DNA of 64,000 nt. Origin: Alphaproteobacteria bacterium (GTDB lineage: Bacteria > Pseudomonadota > Alphaproteobacteria > Rs-D84). A model generated the notes under the pieces. It saw nothing but the letters and a program-made list of their open reading frames with translations. It searched no databases and had not been told where the DNA came from. Below, one piece after another: positions 62,027-64,000 of this stretch; the stretch's first letter is position 1, and the number at the start of each line of letters is the position of its first letter. Position numbers and translations under genes: made by a program. The stretch covers positions 62,001 through 126,000 of the forward strand of contig JAGBXO010000011.1 of NCBI GenBank assembly GCA_017629245.1, written 5' to 3'.

Positions 62027-62366
62027 TACTTCTTATACGCGTGGCCTGTTTGCAGAATTTCTGGCGCGGATGTATTTGCGCCTGCATGGATATAAAATCA
62101 TTAAAACACGATATATTACGGGTCGGCATACAAACCGCGCGGAAATTGACATTATTGCAAAACGCCGTAATGTTATAGTGTTTATTGAGGTTAAAAACAG
62201 AAAAAGTATAGAATTGGCATGTGATGCAATTACCCCGCGCCAGGTGGCGCGCCTGCGACGGGCGGCAGAAACATTTATTGCGCAAACCAATTGGCGGGGC
62301 GATGCGCGATTTGATGTTATTGCAGTATGTGGGCGAAAAATTCACCAGATAAAAAACGCTATATAA
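62016..62366 (+). CDS. YraN family (UPF0102) nuclease-like protein
   Basis: 116 aa. GLFAEFLARMYLRLHGYKIIKTRY, NRAEIDIIAKRRNVIVFIEVKNRK and ARFDVIAVCGRKIHQIKNAI match the UPF0102/YraN fold with the E-D-EVK catalytic-like triad of restriction-type nucleases. Cellular role unclear. Start at the ATG overlapping the previous gene; an earlier in-frame ATG is not needed. Confidence 0.8.
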   Translation: MRSDTSYTRGLFAEFLARMYLRLHGYKIIKTRYITGRHTNRAEIDIIAKRRNVIVFIEVKNRKSIELACDAITPRQVARLRRAAETFIAQTNWRGDARFDVIAVCGRKIHQIKNAI

Positions 62367-62431
62367 ATATTGAAATATTGATTTTATTCCTGTATAATTT
62401 TTTATGTTGAATAACCCAAAAAGGAGAAAAC

Positions 62432-62581
62432 ATGAAAAAAATTATGTTGGCTTTGTTTGCTGTTTTGACATTAGCAGCATGTACTGGTTCTTATAAATCT
62501 GGAAATTGTGAATACGATTTCTTGTTGCACAAAGATATTTCTGTTTCAAAAATCATCGGCAATATGACAGGTGGTTGCTAA
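62432..62581 (+). CDS. Small lipoprotein, unknown function
   Basis: 49 aa. Signal MKKIMLALFAVLTLAAC with lipobox LAAC, then TGSYKSGNCEYDFLLHKDISVSKIIG. Resembles the small lipoprotein at 59737 in size and signal, but not in its mature sequence. AAGGAG precedes the ATG. Too short to assign; a terminator follows. Confidence 0.6.
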   Translation: MKKIMLALFAVLTLAACTGSYKSGNCEYDFLLHKDISVSKIIGNMTGGC

Positions 62582-62587
62582 GCAAAA

Positions 62588-62613
62588 AAATCCGACAATT
62601 GTCGGATTTTTTG
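62588..62613 (+). terminator. Intrinsic terminator
   Basis: AATCCGAC/GTCGGATT hairpin then T6 after the small lipoprotein. Confidence 0.85.
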
Positions 62614-62757
62614 TTTACTTTTAAAAATAAATTGATATTATTTATATGTGGTATGAATTCCACAAAATAAAACTTTCCATAAAATAAAAAACTTTGCGCG
62701 CAATAATGTGTTTATAGCGTGGTTGTTGCGTGCGTGTAACCAGCAAAGAGGTAAAAT

Positions 62758-63306
62758 ATGTCAGACAAAATATTTTCAGCATTGCAATTTGCAATGAATG
62801 CGCACAGTGGCCAGTACAGAAAATCAACAAAAATTCCATATATTGTGCATCCAATTGAAGTTATGCAACATCTAATTAGGCATAATGCCAGCGAGAATGC
62901 AATTGTGGCAGGAATTTTACACGATACATTGGAAGATACAAAGACAAAAGAACAAGAATTGTGTCAGACATTTGGGAACCGTGTTACAAATTTAGTAGTT
63001 GGTGCATCTGAACCCGACAAAAGCCTGACCTGGGAAGAACGAAAGCGACACACAATGAACACATTAAACGCATCAAATGATATTGATCTATTAATGGTTG
63101 TTTGCGCAGATAAACTGAGTAATATTTCCAGCATTGCATCTGATCTGAAAAATTTGGGCGATGCCACATGGGCATGTTTTAATCGGGGGCGCGAACAACA
63201 AAAATGGTACTATTGTAGTTTGGCGGAAATTTTTGCCAAACATAAAAACAAATCAAAAATTTTTGAGGAATACCTGCTTAAAATCAGCCATGTTTTCGGC
63301 AAATAA
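62758..63306 (+). CDS. HD-domain hydrolase, small alarmone hydrolase-like
   Basis: 182 aa. KIPYIVHPIEVMQHL, GILHDTLEDTKTKEQEL and VCADKLSN carry the H...HD...D metal ligands of the RelA/SpoT N-terminal HD domain (as in Mesh1/SAH). There is no synthetase, TGS or ACT domain, so it would only degrade (p)ppGpp or a related nucleotide. Substrate is inferred. GAGG lies before the ATG. Single gene. Confidence 0.7.
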   Translation: MSDKIFSALQFAMNAHSGQYRKSTKIPYIVHPIEVMQHLIRHNASENAIVAGILHDTLEDTKTKEQELCQTFGNRVTNLVVGASEPDKSLTWEERKRHTMNTLNASNDIDLLMVVCADKLSNISSIASDLKNLGDATWACFNRGREQQKWYYCSLAEIFAKHKNKSKIFEEYLLKISHVFGK

Positions 63307-63342
63307 AATATCCCATGCAGAATTAATTTGCATGGGATACGG
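63303..63342 (-). terminator. Terminator of the repeat-rich protein gene
   Basis: ATCCCATGCA/TGCATGGGAT 10-bp stem with a T-rich tail on the minus strand. Confidence 0.7.
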
Positions 63343-63362
63343 TTAATTAAAATCGTGCGATT

Positions 63363-64000
63363 TTAATGTCCCACTGTGCTGCTTGCCGCGTCAACTATGC
63401 GTTGTGCAAACATCTGCTTTTCCGCAGCGTTTAATCCGGCATCCTGTTCCAACTGCATCAGTTGTTCTAATGCCTCGTGCCAGGCAGCTTTGTTTTCTTG
63501 CTTTTTCGCGCGCTGTTCTTTCTGTCTAACCGTTTCTATCATTTGCGACAGATTTTGTATTTGTGCGGTGCCTGCTTCAAACTGCGTGCGTTTGTTCTTT
63601 TTTTTCTTCTTTTTGTCACCCTGGGGAGGTGTGTCACCCGTGCCGGAATCCGTCCCAGAATCAGTTCCGGGTGCGGCCCCCTGGTCCTGGGGCGCGTTGG
63701 ATGCAGGTGCTGTGTCACCCGTGTCTGCGTCCGTTCCAGAATCAGTTCCGGTTGTGGCACCCTGGTCCTGGGGCGCGTTGGATGCAGGTGGCGTGTCACC
63801 CGTACCTGCGTCCGTTCCTGATCCAGTTCCAGGTGTCGCCCCCTGGTCCTGGGGCGCGTTGGATGCGCCACCGTTATTCTGTTCAGGCGCCACTGGTGTT
63901 CTTTTAAACCGCGTTTTCTTGGTTATTGTTTCGGTATGTTCGGTTTTGTTTTCGTCCTGAACGTACTGGAAGTACAATTTATAGCGTCCTTTGTCCTTGA
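63363..64000 (-). CDS. C-terminal part of a repeat-rich protein (partial)
   Basis: The frame stays open to the window edge, so the start lies outside. The visible part has a basic segment, three 27-aa tandem repeats (SNAPQDQGA..GT.SGTD..TGDT.P), a KKKKKKNKR stretch and a C-terminal helix (QMIETVRQKEQRAKKQENKAAWHE). No enzyme domain seen. The repeats look like a flexible stalk; the basic patch may bind nucleic acid or membrane. Function unknown. Confidence 0.6.
   Translation of the reverse strand, partial: KDKGRYKLYFQYVQDENKTEHTETITKKTRFKRTPVAPEQNNGGASNAPQDQGATPGTGSGTDAGTGDTPPASNAPQDQGATTGTDSGTDADTGDTAPASNAPQDQGAAPGTDSGTDSGTGDTPPQGDKKKKKKNKRTQFEAGTAQIQNLSQMIETVRQKEQRAKKQENKAAWHEALEQLMQLEQDAGLNAAEKQMFAQRIVDAASSTVGH
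63672..63870 (-). repeat. 81-bp tandem repeats
   Basis: CTGGTCCTGGGGCGCGTTGG recurs at 63681, 63762 and 63843, exactly 81 bp apart, encoding the 27-aa repeats. Confidence 0.8.

Noticed and set aside
63376-63960. Plus-strand ORFs over the 81-bp repeats
   Set aside because: Shadows of the minus-strand repeat protein; no ribosome-binding site and biased Ser/Pro/Val composition from the antisense codons.

Overview
The window looks like a chromosomal segment of a reduced, probably host-associated alphaproteobacterium. It is AT-rich, has short intergenic gaps and uses the standard code (TGA is a stop). The chromosomal order frr-uppS-cdsA-rseP-bamA, a type A RNase P RNA, BamA, NAD-dependent ligase and several beta-barrel or lipoprotein genes indicate a Gram-negative, alphaproteobacterium-like cell. 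Several details are unusual for the class: a single-chain (alpha2-type) glycyl-tRNA synthetase, no dxr in the cdsA-rseP gap, no skp/lpxD after bamA, and several genes whose -10 box lies 6-7 nt before the start codon with no Shine-Dalgarno sequence (probable leaderless mRNAs). A gut or protist-associated lineage is my inference; no marker here settles it.

Layout. 0-6.9 kb: HExxH protein, MFS transporter, small lipoprotein, GNAT, lipoprotein hydrolase, YcgN-like protein, bactofilin-like protein and an outer-membrane barrel. 7.0-26.5 kb: rnpB, acyl-ACP thioesterase, valS, tcdA, tatD, class A PBP, a second barrel, ligA, SIMPL protein, lrgAB, two glycosyltransferases, a P-type ATPase, a YbhN-like protein and RNase E/G. 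26.5-39.9 kb: a podovirus-type structural gene cluster on the minus strand (cell-wall hydrolase, holin-like, scaffold, histone H1-like protein, capsid, decoration-like, gp11- and gp12-like tail tubes, internal protein, fibre anchor, terminase, portal, Bbp19-like, membrane/coiled-coil protein). 40-46 kb: birA, paired HTH regulators, a structured RNA, glyS, tRNA-Lys, membrane proteins. 46.3-53.7 kb: an 800-aa coiled-coil protein, an Mtd-N-like phage fibre, ackA, acpS, two GH108-type muramidase genes beside tRNA-His and tRNA-Ala. 54.2-62.4 kb: frr-uppS-cdsA-rseP-bamA, then a VirB7/VirB8-like set and yraN. The end holds a small lipoprotein, an HD hydrolase and the C-terminal part of a repeat-rich protein.

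The most interesting system is the phage-derived one. Its structural ORFs are open, but no integrase, phage polymerase or lysogeny module is visible. Its large terminase gene is cleanly cut between the ATPase and nuclease domains by an opposite-strand cassette (dnaB, a double-HTH regulator, an unknown gene) whose start and stop codons overlap the broken terminase halves. Additional phage-derived genes (fibre, endolysin) lie 9-14 kb away. Three of these loci share one leader design: a good sigma-70 promoter, then two intrinsic terminators, then the gene. I infer a domesticated, gene-transfer-agent-like particle system of podoviral origin, possibly controlled by antitermination. A structured RNA lies between the terminase nuclease and the portal.
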